From contig NZ_CP159403.1 in NCBI RefSeq assembly GCF_040500525.1, positions 263,001 through 327,000 of the forward strand: a DNA stretch of 64,000 nt. Reading direction: 5' to 3'. Of this stretch, positions 36,138-45,633 are shown in pieces. The notes beneath the pieces are model-generated. The model searched no databases, was not told where the DNA came from, and was given only the letters and a program-made list of their open reading frames with translations. Within the stretch, counting starts at the first letter, position 1. Each line of letters begins with the position of its first letter. Made by a program: the position numbers and the translations under genes. This DNA comes from Azospirillum formosense. GTDB lineage: Bacteria > Pseudomonadota > Alphaproteobacteria > Azospirillales > Azospirillaceae.

Positions 36138-38903
36138 ATGGATGATCTGCTCTCCGAATTCCTGACGGAAACCAACGAGAACCTGTCGGTTCTCGACGTG
36201 GAACTGGTCCGTCTGGAGCAGAATCCCAACAATCCGGAACTTCTCTCGAACATTTTCCGTCTGGTGCACACCATCAAGGGCACTTGTGGCTTCCTCGGCC
36301 TGCCGCGCCTGGAGAAGGTCGCGCACGCCTCGGAAAACGTGCTGGGCAAGTTCCGCGACGGGGAACTGACCATCAACCCTGAGGCGGTCTCGCTGATCCT
36401 CCAGGCGTTGGACACCATCAAGAGCCTGCTGGCGGTGCTGGAGGCGACGGAGGCGGAGCCGCCGGGCGACGACCTGCCGCTGATCGAGCGGCTGAACCTG
36501 TGCGCCGAAGGCAAGCTGGGCGCCGGTGCCGCGCCGGCCAAGACCGCCCCGGCCCCGGAACCCCCGCCGGCCCCCGCGGTCGCGGCGGCGGAGGAAGCCC
36601 CGGCCTCCTCCTCGGGCAACCTCACCCTGGACGAGCTCGAGGCGATCTGGAACGCCACCCCCGGCCCGACCAGCACCGCACTGGCCCCGGTCGCCGCGGA
36701 GCCGGCGGACGAGCCGGCGCCTTCGCACGATCTGGTCGTCCCGGACCCCGATCCGGTCCCCGCCGCCAAGATGCCCGCTCCCGCCGCGGACGCCGCGTCC
36801 GGCGCCGGTGCGGGCGGCGAGGCCGCGACCAAGGAATCGGCGGTCGCCGCGCAGACCATCCGCGTCAACGTGGACCTGCTCGAGAACCTGATGACCATGG
36901 TGTCGGAGCTGGTGCTGACCCGCAACCAGCTGCTCCAGATCCTGCGGTCGCAGAAGGAGAGCGAGTTCGCCGCCCCGCTGCAGCGCCTTAACCACGTGAC
37001 GTCGGAGCTGCAGGAAGGCGTCATGAAGACGCGCATGCAGCCCATCGGCAACGCCTGGGCCAAGCTGCCGCGTCTGGTGCGCGACCTGTCGCACGAACTG
37101 GGCAAGAAGATCGACCTCCAGATGCTCGGCGCCGACACCGAGCTGGACCGCCAGGTGCTGGAGCTGATCAAGGACCCGCTGACGCACATGGTGCGCAACT
37201 CCGCCGACCACGGCCTGGAGGTGCCCGCCGACCGTCTGCGCGCGGGCAAGTCGGAGACCGGCCGCATCACGCTGAACGCCTATCATGAAGGCGGTCACAT
37301 CATCATCGAGATCCAGGACGACGGTAAGGGCCTGGCGATCGACCGGATCAAGCAGAAGGCGATCCAGAACGGGATGGCCTCGGAAGGCGAGCTGGCGGCG
37401 ATGTCCGACCAGCAGATCATCCAGTTCATCATGAAGCCCGGCTTCTCGACCGCGGCGAAGGTCACCAACGTGTCGGGCCGCGGCGTCGGCATGGACGTGG
37501 TCAAGACCAACATCGAGAAGATCGGCGGCACGATCGAGATCAAGTCCCAGCAGGGCAAGGGCTCGACCTTCGTCATCAAGATCCCGCTGACGCTGGCCAT
37601 CGTCTCCGCCCTGATCGTGGAGTGCGCCGGCGAGCGCTTCGCCATCCCGCAGATCAGCGTGGTCGAGCTGGTGCGCGCCGCCGCCGACAGCGAGCACACC
37701 ATCGAGCGGCTGAAGGGCACGCCGGTCCTGCGCCTGCGCAACCGCCTGCTGCCGCTGGTCTCGCTGCAGGAGCTGCTGCGGCTGGACGACCAGGAGGGCG
37801 GCGAGAAGAAGACCGACGAGACCTTCATCGTGGTCACGCAGGTCGGCACCTACACCTTCGGCATCATGGTCGACCGCGTGTTCGACACCGAGGAAATCGT
37901 GGTGAAGCCGGTGGCGCCGATCCTGCGCCACATCGAGATGTTCTCGGGCAACACCATCCTCGGCGACGGCTCGGTCATCATGATCCTCGACCCCAACGGC
38001 ATCGCGTCGGCGACCGGCGAGATGGCCATGGGCGAGACCATGTCGAAGGAGACGACCTCCGTCCAGGCAACCCGCCAGGAGGACAAGATGGCCCTCCTGC
38101 TGTTCCGCGCCGGGGCCGGCGCGCCGAAGGCGGTGCCGCTGTCGCTGGTGGCCCGCCTGGAGGATGTGGACCTCGCCAGCGTCGAATCGTCCAACGGCAT
38201 GCCGGTGGTCCAGTACCGCGGCAAGCTGATGCCGCTGGTGCCGATCGATCCGGGCTTCCTGATGGGCCAGGAAGGCCGCCAGCCGGTGCTGGTCTTCGCC
38301 GACGGCGACCGGTCGATGGGCCTGATCGTCGACGAGATCGTCGACATCGTCGAGGAGCGTCTGGTGGTGCAGCTCACCGCCGACCGTCCGGGCCTGATGG
38401 GCTCTGCGATCATCGCCGGCAAGGCGACGGACGTGATCGACGCGGGCTTCTTCCTGACCCAGGCGTACAAGGATTGGTTCGGCTCGTCCTCGACCGACGG
38501 CTACGAGGAGGAGAGGACGCTCCAGCGCGTGCTGCTGGTCGACGACAGCCCCTTCTTCCGCAACCTGCTGACCCCGCTGCTGTCGGTCGCCGGCTACGAC
38601 GTCACCGCCGTGGAGAACGCCAACGAGGCGCTGGCGCTCTGCGAGGCGGGCGAGGACTTCGACGTCATCGTCTCCGACATCGAGATGCCGGGGATGAGCG
38701 GCTTCGACTTCGCCGAGGCGGTCCGCCAGGGCGGCACCCGCTGGAGCGGCACGCCGATGGTCGCCCTGTCCAGCCACGCCTCCCCGCGCGACCTCGACCG
38801 CGGCCGTCAGGCCGGGTTCACCGACTATGTCGCCAAATTCGACCGTGACGCTCTGCTGTACGCGCTGCAGCAGACCCTGTCCGAGCAGAAAGGTGCCGCA
38901 TGA
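36138..38903 (+). CDS. cheA: Chemotaxis hybrid histidine kinase CheA with receiver
   Basis: Central kinase of chemotaxis arrays. The 921 residues contain: P1/HPt with His44 (LVHTIKGTCGFLG), a 110-residue Ala/Pro-rich linker without a clear CheY-binding P2, dimerisation (about 240-300), ATPase (N box MVRNSADHGLE, G1 DDGKGL, G2 GRGVGMDVV), two CheW-like domains (about 485-625 and 645-785) and a complete C-terminal receiver with Asp847. The extra CheW unit and receiver make it a CheA-CheY hybrid. The N terminus is soluble: the transmembrane extension reported for one A. brasilense CheA1 form is not seen here. It overlaps cheW by 4 bases. Confidence 0.95.
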   Translation: MDDLLSEFLTETNENLSVLDVELVRLEQNPNNPELLSNIFRLVHTIKGTCGFLGLPRLEKVAHASENVLGKFRDGELTINPEAVSLILQALDTIKSLLAVLEATEAEPPGDDLPLIERLNLCAEGKLGAGAAPAKTAPAPEPPPAPAVAAAEEAPASSSGNLTLDELEAIWNATPGPTSTALAPVAAEPADEPAPSHDLVVPDPDPVPAAKMPAPAADAASGAGAGGEAATKESAVAAQTIRVNVDLLENLMTMVSELVLTRNQLLQILRSQKESEFAAPLQRLNHVTSELQEGVMKTRMQPIGNAWAKLPRLVRDLSHELGKKIDLQMLGADTELDRQVLELIKDPLTHMVRNSADHGLEVPADRLRAGKSETGRITLNAYHEGGHIIIEIQDDGKGLAIDRIKQKAIQNGMASEGELAAMSDQQIIQFIMKPGFSTAAKVTNVSGRGVGMDVVKTNIEKIGGTIEIKSQQGKGSTFVIKIPLTLAIVSALIVECAGERFAIPQISVVELVRAAADSEHTIERLKGTPVLRLRNRLLPLVSLQELLRLDDQEGGEKKTDETFIVVTQVGTYTFGIMVDRVFDTEEIVVKPVAPILRHIEMFSGNTILGDGSVIMILDPNGIASATGEMAMGETMSKETTSVQATRQEDKMALLLFRAGAGAPKAVPLSLVARLEDVDLASVESSNGMPVVQYRGKLMPLVPIDPGFLMGQEGRQPVLVFADGDRSMGLIVDEIVDIVEERLVVQLTADRPGLMGSAIIAGKATDVIDAGFFLTQAYKDWFGSSSTDGYEEERTLQRVLLVDDSPFFRNLLTPLLSVAGYDVTAVENANEALALCEAGEDFDVIVSDIEMPGMSGFDFAEAVRQGGTRWSGTPMVALSSHASPRDLDRGRQAGFTDYVAKFDRDALLYALQQTLSEQKGAA

Positions 38904-39400
38904 GCAACGCCAAGCTGCCCGCCACCACCAAGAAGTCCAAGGGCGACGAGATCACCTCCGGTGGCAGCCAGGACTATGTGACCATGACGATTGCCGACCA
39001 GCTGTTCGGCATTCCGGTCCTGCAGGTCCAGGACGTTCTGGGGCACCAGCGGATCACCCGCATCCCGCTGGCCCCGCCGGAGGTCGCCGGATCGCTGAAC
39101 CTGCGCGGGCGCATCGTCACCGCCATCGACGTGCGCCTGCGGCTCGGCCTGACCTCGCGCCCGAAGGACAAGCCGGGCATGTCCATCGTGGTGGACCTGC
39201 GCGGCGAACTCTACAGCCTGATGGTCGACTCGGTGGGGGAGGTGCTGAGCCTCTCCAACGATGACTTCGAGCGCAACCCGGCCACCCTCGACCCGCGCTG
39301 GCGCGAGGTGTCCACGGGCATCTATCGCCTGAACGGCCAGCTCATGGTGGTTCTGGACGTGCCGCGTCTGCTGAACTTCACCACGATGGAAGCGGCCTGA
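38900..39400 (+). CDS. cheW: Chemotaxis coupling protein CheW
   Basis: Links chemoreceptors to CheA. The 166-residue protein is a single CheW SH3-pair domain (about 25-160) with the core LFGIPVLQVQDVLG and the second-barrel stretch GRIVTAIDVRLRLGL. The 25-residue Lys/Ser-rich N-terminal leader is not conserved. The start overlaps the end of cheA (ATGA), so the two proteins are probably made in a fixed ratio. Confidence 0.93.
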   Translation: MSNAKLPATTKKSKGDEITSGGSQDYVTMTIADQLFGIPVLQVQDVLGHQRITRIPLAPPEVAGSLNLRGRIVTAIDVRLRLGLTSRPKDKPGMSIVVDLRGELYSLMVDSVGEVLSLSNDDFERNPATLDPRWREVSTGIYRLNGQLMVVLDVPRLLNFTTMEAA

Positions 39401-39448
39401 GGCGAAACCCCGGTCGGTGTGCAAAGCGAAGCCTGAGGCCCGTTCACC

Positions 39449-39814
39449 ATGAAAGTTTGCTTGGTCGTCGACGACAGCCGCGTGGTCCGCAAGGTCGCGC
39501 GGAAGATCCTGGAAGAGCTGCACTTCGCCTGCACCGAGGCGGAGGACGGCAAGCAGGCCATGGAGGCCTGCGCGCAGAAGATGCCGGACGCCATCCTGCT
39601 GGACTGGAACATGCCGGTGATGACCGGAATCGAGTTCCTGCGCCGCCTGCGCAAGATGAGCGGGGGGGATCTTCCCAAGGTCGTGTTCTGCACCACGGAG
39701 AACGACCTCGCCCACATCCAGGAGGCGCTGTCCGCCGGGGCGAACGAGTACATCATGAAACCGTTCGACAGCGACATCATCCAGACCAAGTTCCAGCAGG
39801 TCGGGCTGCTGTGA
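39449..39814 (+). CDS. cheY: Chemotaxis response regulator CheY
   Basis: A single-domain receiver (121 residues) that, once phosphorylated by CheA, acts on the flagellar switch. The acidic pair in VVDDSR, phospho-Asp near residue 52 (ILLDWNMPVMTG), Thr in FCTTEN and Lys in YIMKPFD are all present. It lies 48 bases downstream of cheW in the same operon. The switch protein FliN is encoded in the flagellar block of this window. Confidence 0.92.
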   Translation: MKVCLVVDDSRVVRKVARKILEELHFACTEAEDGKQAMEACAQKMPDAILLDWNMPVMTGIEFLRRLRKMSGGDLPKVVFCTTENDLAHIQEALSAGANEYIMKPFDSDIIQTKFQQVGLL

Positions 39815-39868
39815 GGGGCGGGGCCACCGCACCGCGCACCGTTCCGACCCTGAAAGGCTGATTGCGTT

Positions 39869-41053
39869 ATGTCCGATCGTTTCGGCAGACCTCCTCCCCC
39901 CGCACCGGCGGGGCATCCGGCCGGTGCGGCCGGCGGCGACCCCGTCCGGGTGATGGTGGTCGACGATTCCGCCGTGATCCGCGGCCTTTTGACCCGCGCT
40001 CTGGAAGGCGATTCCGAAATCCGCGTGGTCGCGTCGGTCGGCGACGGCCAGATGGCGGTCAACGCCCTGCAGCGCAATTCGCTCGACGTCATCGTCCTCG
40101 ACATCGAGATGCCGGTGATGGACGGCCTGACCGCCATCCCGAAGCTGCTGGCGGTGGCGCCGCAGGTGAAGATCATCATGGCCTCCACGCTGACGTTGCG
40201 CGGGGCCGACATCTCCATGCGCTGCCTGTCCGCGGGGGCGGCCGACTACATCCCCAAGCCGACCTCCACCCGCGAGATCGGCGGGGCGGACGCCTTCAAG
40301 CGCGAGCTGGTGTCGAAGGTCAAGGCGCTGGGCGCCGCCGCGCGCCGCGCCGGTTCGCGCACCCGCGGCGAGCTGCGCCCGCTGACCCCGGTGCCCGCCG
40401 CCTTCCTGAAGCGCGAGCCGCCGCCCGTCACGCTGCGCCCAGCCCCCGCCGTCGGCTCCGCCGGCCAGGTGAAGCCGGACGTGATCGCCATCGGCAGCTC
40501 CACGGGCGGCCCGCAGGCGCTGTTCGAGGTGCTCGCCCATCTGAAGACCGGCGTCACCCAGCCGATCCTGATCACCCAGCACATGCCGGCGACCTTCACC
40601 ACCATCCTGGCCGAACACATCACCCGCCAGTGCGGGCTGAACGCCCAGGAGGCGAAGGACGGCGAGCCGGTCGTGCCGGGACGTTGCTACATCGCGCCGG
40701 GCGACTTCCACATGCTGGTGACCCAGCGCGCGGGCGCCAACGTGATTTCGCTGACCAAGGACCCACCCGAGAACTTCTGCCGTCCGGCGGTGGACCCGAT
40801 GATGCGGTCCATCCTGCGCGCCTTCGGCGGACGCAAGGTCCTGGCCTGCATCCTGACCGGCATGGGGCAGGACGGGCTGAAGGGCTGCACCGAGGTGGTG
40901 AACGCCGGCGGCACCCTGATCGCGCAGGACGAGGCGTCCAGCGTCGTGTGGGGCATGCCGGGCGCCGTCGCGCAGGCGGGCATCTGCTCCGCGGTGCTGC
41001 CGCTCAAGGAAATCGGTCCCTACATCCGCAAGTTCGCATCGAGGGCAGCATGA
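39869..41053 (+). CDS. cheB: Chemotaxis methylesterase CheB
   Basis: Removes methyl groups from receptor glutamates during adaptation. The 394-residue protein has an N-terminal receiver (Asp78 in VLDIEMPVMDG), an extended linker (about 150-195), and a C-terminal esterase with the triad Ser211 (GSSTGGPQ), the histidine of TQHMPATFT and the aspartate of TGMGQDGLKG. It overlaps cheR by 4 bases. Confidence 0.94.
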   Translation: MSDRFGRPPPPAPAGHPAGAAGGDPVRVMVVDDSAVIRGLLTRALEGDSEIRVVASVGDGQMAVNALQRNSLDVIVLDIEMPVMDGLTAIPKLLAVAPQVKIIMASTLTLRGADISMRCLSAGAADYIPKPTSTREIGGADAFKRELVSKVKALGAAARRAGSRTRGELRPLTPVPAAFLKREPPPVTLRPAPAVGSAGQVKPDVIAIGSSTGGPQALFEVLAHLKTGVTQPILITQHMPATFTTILAEHITRQCGLNAQEAKDGEPVVPGRCYIAPGDFHMLVTQRAGANVISLTKDPPENFCRPAVDPMMRSILRAFGGRKVLACILTGMGQDGLKGCTEVVNAGGTLIAQDEASSVVWGMPGAVAQAGICSAVLPLKEIGPYIRKFASRAA

Positions 41054-41895
41054 GAGTCGAAGATTTCGACATGTTCTCCACGCTGCTCAAGCAGCGTTCC
41101 GGTCTGGTCCTGACCCGGGACAAGGCCTACCTGCTCGAATCCCGGCTGATGCCGGTGGCGCGCAAGTGGAACATGAAGGGGCTGGAGGAGCTGGCCTCCA
41201 CCGTGCGGACGCGCAAGGACGAAGCGCTGCTGCGCGACATCACGGAGGCGATGACGACCAACGAGTCGTCCTTCTTCCGCGACCAGAAGCCCTTCGACCA
41301 GTTCAAACAGATCGTCCTGCCGAGGCTGCTGGAGGCGCGGTCCGCCAAGCGGTCGATCCGCATCTGGTCGGCGGCCTGCTCGTCCGGGCAGGAGGCCTAC
41401 TCGCTGGCCATGCTGCTGAACGACGACGCGGCGAAACTCGCCGGCTGGCGGATCGAGATCGTCGGCACCGACATTTCGGCGGAGATGGTGGAGCGCTCCA
41501 AGTCGGGCATCTACACCCAGTTCGAGGTGCAGCGCGGCCTGCCGATCCAGATGCTGGTGAAGCATTTCAAGCAGCAGGGCGACAAGTGGCAGATCAGCCA
41601 GCAGCTTCGCCAGATGGTCTCGTTCCGCGAGTTCAACCTGCTGGGCGACCTGTCCGGCCTGGGGCAGTTCGACATCGTGTTCTGCCGGAACGTGCTGATC
41701 TATTTCGACCAGCCGACCAAGACCAAGGTGCTGGAGGCGATCGCCCGCCAGATGCCGCAGGATGGCGTGCTTTATCTGGGCGGTGCGGAAACCGTGCTGG
41801 GCATCACCGACCGCTTCAAGCCGGTGGATGGGCAGCGCGGCCTCTACAGCCTGGGCGGCTTCCAGGTGCCGGGCGGACTCAAGGCGGCCGTGTGA
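41050..41895 (+). CDS. cheR: Chemotaxis receptor methyltransferase CheR
   Basis: Methylates receptor glutamates using S-adenosylmethionine. The 281-residue protein has the helical CheR N domain (1-70, FDMFSTLLKQRSGLVL) and the SAM-binding C domain with WSAACSSGQEAYSLAM and FDIVFCRNVLIYFD. It carries the MTTNESSFFRD motif. No C-terminal pentapeptide-binding repeats are added. It is the last gene of the che operon and is followed by a 3-copy tandem repeat rather than a typical terminator. Confidence 0.94.
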   Translation: MRVEDFDMFSTLLKQRSGLVLTRDKAYLLESRLMPVARKWNMKGLEELASTVRTRKDEALLRDITEAMTTNESSFFRDQKPFDQFKQIVLPRLLEARSAKRSIRIWSAACSSGQEAYSLAMLLNDDAAKLAGWRIEIVGTDISAEMVERSKSGIYTQFEVQRGLPIQMLVKHFKQQGDKWQISQQLRQMVSFREFNLLGDLSGLGQFDIVFCRNVLIYFDQPTKTKVLEAIARQMPQDGVLYLGGAETVLGITDRFKPVDGQRGLYSLGGFQVPGGLKAAV

Positions 41896-41902
41896 CTCAC
41901 GG

Positions 41903-41944
41903 CAGTCTGATCAGGGCAACCTGATCAAGGCAGTCTGATCAGGG
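41903..41944. repeat. Three tandem copies of a 14-base unit
   Basis: Units start at 41903, 41917 and 41931. Copies 1 and 3 are identical (CAGTCTGATCAGGG) and copy 2 is CAACCTGATCAAGG. Each holds the palindrome CTGATCAG or a near form. The array fills the space between cheR and the convergent LysR gene, and the third copy contains the LysR stop codon. Confidence 0.85.
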
Positions 41945-42844
41945 CGGCGTGACGGTGAGACGGTCGGCGGCGCCTTCCTCCATGATCCAGCGGCGGAAGG
42001 CGGCGATCTTCGGCCGGTCGGCGGTGACCTCCGGGCAGACGAGGTAGTAGCCGAAGTCCCCCGGCAGGGCGAGGTCGAACAGCCGGGTCAGCCGCCCGCT
42101 CGCCAGCTCCTCCTGGACCAGGGTGCCGCGGGCCATCGCGATGCCCTGGCCGTTCTCCGCGGCTTCGATGGCGATGCCGATCTCGTCGAAGACCATTTCG
42201 GAGCTTGGCTTCAGGTCGCCGAGCCCGGCCATGGCCAGCCACGTCGCCCAATAGCTGTGGCCGGTTTCCTCGACCAGCACATGATGGCGCAGGTCGGCCG
42301 GCTGCCGCAGCGGCGTCGGCCCCTGCAGCAGGGCCGGGCTGCACACGGGGAACACCGCGTCGTCGAGGAAACGGTCGGCCCGCAACCCTTCCCACACTCC
42401 CAGGCCATGGCGAAGCCCGATGTCGATGTCGGCCTCGCGCTCGAAATCGATCTCGTGCTGGCTGACGCTGATGCGCAGATGGATTTCCGGGTGGCGGGCG
42501 CGGAAGCGTCCGATGCGGCTCATCAGCCAGCGGCTGGCGAAGGAGGGCGAGACGCTCATCGTCAGCACGCCGGAGCGCTCATGCTCCATCACCCGCTCCA
42601 GCCCGGTCGCCAGCCGCGCGAAGGCGTCGCGCACGCTGGGCAGCAGAAGCTGGCCGGCGTCGGTCAGGACCAGAGCTTGATTCAGCCGGCGGAACAGCCG
42701 GATGCCCAGGCGGTCCTCCAGCGTGCGGATCTGGTGGCTGATCGCGCTCTGGGTGACGTTCAGCTCCTCCGCCGCACGGGTGAAGCTGAGATGGCGCGCC
42801 GCCGCTTCGAAGGCGCGCAGGCCGTTGAGGGGAGGGATCTGCAT
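41939..42844 (-). CDS. LysR-family regulator (GcvA-like)
   Basis: A 301-residue LysR regulator. The N-terminal winged helix (about 1-65, NGLRAFEAAARHLSFTRAAEELNVTQSAISHQI) and the type-2 periplasmic-binding effector domain (about 90-295) match the GcvA/AmpR branch, where PPLNGLRAFEAAARH is a typical start. The target and ligand are unknown. It is divergent from the DUF1127 gene, 134 bases apart, which is the natural first candidate target. Confidence 0.88.
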   Translation of the reverse strand: MQIPPLNGLRAFEAAARHLSFTRAAEELNVTQSAISHQIRTLEDRLGIRLFRRLNQALVLTDAGQLLLPSVRDAFARLATGLERVMEHERSGVLTMSVSPSFASRWLMSRIGRFRARHPEIHLRISVSQHEIDFEREADIDIGLRHGLGVWEGLRADRFLDDAVFPVCSPALLQGPTPLRQPADLRHHVLVEETGHSYWATWLAMAGLGDLKPSSEMVFDEIGIAIEAAENGQGIAMARGTLVQEELASGRLTRLFDLALPGDFGYYLVCPEVTADRPKIAAFRRWIMEEGAADRLTVTPP

Positions 42845-42978
42845 GGGTCCGCATCCGCCGGATTGTTGCCCGGCCGCATGAAATTCTCTCATGCAGGTTA
42901 GAGAAAGCATCCTTTGCGGACAAGCCGCATCCGGGTGCATTCCTAGGGGAGGGAAGCCATCAAGCGGAGTGTCGGATC

Positions 42979-43203
42979 ATGAGCAGGAGAGCGCTGGGCG
43001 CCGTTTCCACAGACCGGGGCATGGTGTCTCTCGGCGGCGCACGGCGGTTTGCCGAGCGGGCGTTCGGCGAGGTGCTGGGAATGATCGAGCGCCACCGGCA
43101 GCGCCGCTCCCTGGCGGCGCTGGACGACCATCTGCTGCGTGATGTCGGGTTGAGCCGTGCGGACGCCCGCCGTGAAACCGACAAGGCGTTCTGGCAGGGG
43201 TGA
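42979..43203 (+). CDS. DUF1127 small protein
   Basis: A 74-residue arginine-rich peptide with the DUF1127 core near its C terminus (HRQRRSLAALDDHLLRDVGLSRADARRET). Proteins of this type are linked to phosphate, carbon or RNA metabolism in alphaproteobacteria and can bind RNA. This one has a 35-residue N-terminal extension beyond the minimal 45-residue form. It is divergent from the LysR gene. A GC hairpin follows the stop. Confidence 0.8.
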   Translation: MSRRALGAVSTDRGMVSLGGARRFAERAFGEVLGMIERHRQRRSLAALDDHLLRDVGLSRADARRETDKAFWQG

Positions 43204-43213
43204 GCGCGGATGG

Positions 43214-43237
43214 CGGCGGGCCCGAGCCCGCCGTTTA
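43214..43237. terminator. Hairpin between DUF1127 gene and ctrA
   Basis: CGGCGGGC-CCGA-GCCCGCCG followed by TTTACCG. The stem is strong but the T-run is short. It lies in the 74-base gap of two convergent genes and may serve both. Confidence 0.45.
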
Positions 43238-43277
43238 CCGGGATGAACGAACGTTGACGGTGACGGGCGGTCGGCGG

Positions 43278-44009
43278 TCAGCCGGCCGCCTGCGCCTGCT
43301 GGTGGGGGACGCGCGGGATCGGGGACGCGTCCTCGTGCGGGTCGCGCAGCACATAGCCGCGGCCCCACACCGTCTCGATGTAATTGTCGCCCTGGGTCGC
43401 CGCGGCCAGCTTCTTGCGCAGCTTGCAGACGAAGACGTCGATGATCTTCAGTTCCGGCTCGTCCATGCCGCCGTAGAGATGGTTCAGGAACATCTCCTTG
43501 GTCAGGGTCGTGCCCTTGCGCAGCGACAGCAGCTCCAGGATGCCGTATTCCTTGCCGGTCAGGTGGAGCGGCTGGTTGTCCACCTCCACCGTGCGGGTGT
43601 CCAGGTTCACGGTCAGGCGGCCGGTGCGGATGATGCTGTCGGAATGGCCTTTGGAGCGGCGGACGATGGCCTGGATGCGGGCGATCAGCTCGCGCTTGTC
43701 GAAGGGCTTGGTCAGGTAGTCGTCGGCACCGAAACCCAGGCCCTTGATCTTGTGGTCCAGCTCCGACAGGCCGGAAAGAATGAGGATCGGCGTGGTCACA
43801 CGGGCGGCGCGCAGACGGCGCAGCACCTCGTATCCGTCGATGTCCGGCAGCATCAGATCGAGGATGATGATGTCGTAATCGTACAGCTTGCCGATTTCGA
43901 GCCCATCCTCACCGAGGTCGGTAGAGTCGACGATGTAGCCTTCCGACTGGAGCATCAGTTCGATGCTCTTGGCCGTGGAGGAGTCGTCTTCGACCAGCAG
44001 AACCCTCAT
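43278..44009 (-). CDS. ctrA: Cell-cycle response regulator CtrA
   Basis: OmpR-type master regulator of alphaproteobacteria. In Rhodospirillales it mainly controls motility rather than viability. The 243-residue protein has the receiver with Asp51 ([13 protein letters not shown]) and Lys101 (YLTKPF), and a winged helix with [32 protein letters not shown] and the [13 protein letters not shown] recognition region, all matching CtrA. The C-terminal tail ends in Ala/Gly, as in other CtrA proteins. It is divergent from fliI, and TTAAC half sites cluster in the gap. Confidence 0.95.
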   Translation of the reverse strand: MRVLLVEDDSSTAKSIELMLQSEGYIVDSTDLGEDGLEIGKLYDYDIIILDLMLPDIDGYEVLRRLRAARVTTPILILSGLSELDHKIKGLGFGADDYLTKPFDKRELIARIQAIVRRSKGHSDSIIRTGRLTVNLDTRTVEVDNQPLHLTGKEYGILELLSLRKGTTLTKEMFLNHLYGGMDEPELKIIDVFVCKLRKKLAAATQGDNYIETVWGRGYVLRDPHEDASPIPRVPHQQAQAAG

Positions 44010-44286
44010 GGCGATATCCCGATGTTAGATGGCGCGTTTCTGGCTTCCGATGCGGCGTTGCTTTCCCGCAGTTCCTTAACCAATTCCCTTAACAGATCGG
44101 CGCGTCCGTTTACACAAGTTAACAGACGATTCAGCTTAACGCCAGAGGCATAGCACTTCATTTAACGTTAATGTTTTTGGACGAGCATGACGCGGGCGGC
44201 ATGGCGGCGGACCCCGTGCCCACCGCGAATTGCGCCGCCCGCGCCCGGCTCACCCGTCCCATTCCCGTTCGCGAACCCGCAAGACC
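44010..44286. promoter_or_regulatory. ctrA/fliI divergent control region with TTAAC cluster
   Basis: TTAAC occurs at 44076, 44089, 44119, 44136 and 44162, and TTAA again at 44168, in under 100 bases. The first reads TTAACCAA, close to the known CtrA half site TTAACCAT. None of the pairs has the exact 7-base spacing (gaps are 9, 13 or more). A/T content is clearly higher than the surroundings. Autoregulation by CtrA is plausible. No clear -35/-10 pair was found for fliI. Confidence 0.5.
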
Positions 44287-45633
44287 GTGCCCGCCGACGT
44301 CGCCCGCATCCTCCAGGAAATCGAGTCCGTCTCCGGCTGCAGCCGGTTCGGGCGGGTGACCGCCGTGCTCGGCCTGCTGGTCGAGGTCGGGGGGATCGAA
44401 AAGGAATTGTCGGTCGGCGGCCGCTGCATCGTCGAATCCCGCGACGGCCGGCAGGTCCCCTGCGAGGTGGTCGGCTTCCGCCAGGGCCGCGCGCTGCTGA
44501 TGCCCTTCGGCTCCATCGACGGGGTGGGGCTGGGCTGCCGCGCGCTGGTGTCGGACAGCCAGCCCATGGTCTTCCCGACGGAGGCGTGGCTCGGCCGCGT
44601 CATCAACGCGCTGGGCGAGCCGGTGGACGGCAAGGGGCCGCTGCCCAAGGGGACGCACGGCGTTCCCATCCGCAACAACCCGCCGCCCGCCCATTCCCGT
44701 GCCCGGGTGGGCGAGAAGCTGGACCTGGGCATCCGCGCCATCAACGCCTTCCTCACCTGTTGCCGCGGCCAGCGCATGGGCATCTTCGCCGGCTCCGGCG
44801 TCGGCAAGTCGTCGGTGATGTCGATGCTCGCCCGCTTCTCCGGAGCGGAGGTCGCGGTGATCGGGCTGATCGGCGAACGCGGGCGCGAGCTTCAGGAATT
44901 CATCACCGAGGATCTGGGGGAGGAGGGGCTGGCGCGCAGCGTCGTGGTCTGCGCCACCTCCGACGAGGCGCCGCTGATGCGCCGCCAGGCCGCCTACATG
45001 ACGCTGGCCGTGGCGGAGGCCTTCCGCGACGCCGGCTGCAACGTGCTGTGCATGATGGACAGCGTGACCCGCTTCGCCATGGCCCAGCGCGAGATCGGCC
45101 TGTCGGCCGGCGAGCCGCCGACCACCAAGGGCTATCCCCCGACCGTCTTCGCCGAGTTGCCGCGCCTGCTGGAACGCGCCGGGCCGGGCGTGAGCGGGTC
45201 GGGCTCCATCACCGGCCTGTTCACCGTGCTGGTGGAGGGCGACGACCACAACGAGCCCATCGCCGACGCCGTGCGCGGCATCCTGGACGGCCACATCGTC
45301 CTGGAGCGCCAAATCGGCGAGCGCGGGCGCTATCCGGCCATCAACATCCTGCGCAGCGTGTCGCGCACCATGCCCGGCTGCAACTCCCCCATGGAGAACG
45401 AGCTGGTCAACCACGCGCGGCGGCTGATGTCGTCCTACGACAACATGGCGGAGATGATCCGCCTCGGCGCCTACCGCAAGGGCACCGACCCGCAGGTGGA
45501 CGAGGCCATCCATTTCCAGCCGGCCTTGGAGGCGTTTTTGAAGCAGGGCAAGCGCGAGTCCACCGACCTCGACAACAGCTACGCCCAGCTTGCCGCCATC
45601 TTCGGCATTGAACAGTGGCCGCCGCAAGAATGA
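44287..45633 (+). CDS. fliI: Flagellar export ATPase FliI
   Basis: Hexameric ATPase energising flagellar type III export. From GTG 44287 the protein has 448 residues. The N-terminal beta barrel begins [15 protein letters not shown], Walker A is GSGVGKS at 169-175, Walker B ends [20 protein letters not shown], and the [25 protein letters not shown] block is typical of type III ATPases. The start is uncertain: TTG 44230 in frame would add 19 basic residues. It is coupled to fliJ by ATGA. Its regulator FliH is encoded in the opposite-strand block. Confidence 0.93.
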   Translation: MPADVARILQEIESVSGCSRFGRVTAVLGLLVEVGGIEKELSVGGRCIVESRDGRQVPCEVVGFRQGRALLMPFGSIDGVGLGCRALVSDSQPMVFPTEAWLGRVINALGEPVDGKGPLPKGTHGVPIRNNPPPAHSRARVGEKLDLGIRAINAFLTCCRGQRMGIFAGSGVGKSSVMSMLARFSGAEVAVIGLIGERGRELQEFITEDLGEEGLARSVVVCATSDEAPLMRRQAAYMTLAVAEAFRDAGCNVLCMMDSVTRFAMAQREIGLSAGEPPTTKGYPPTVFAELPRLLERAGPGVSGSGSITGLFTVLVEGDDHNEPIADAVRGILDGHIVLERQIGERGRYPAINILRSVSRTMPGCNSPMENELVNHARRLMSSYDNMAEMIRLGAYRKGTDPQVDEAIHFQPALEAFLKQGKRESTDLDNSYAQLAAIFGIEQWPPQE

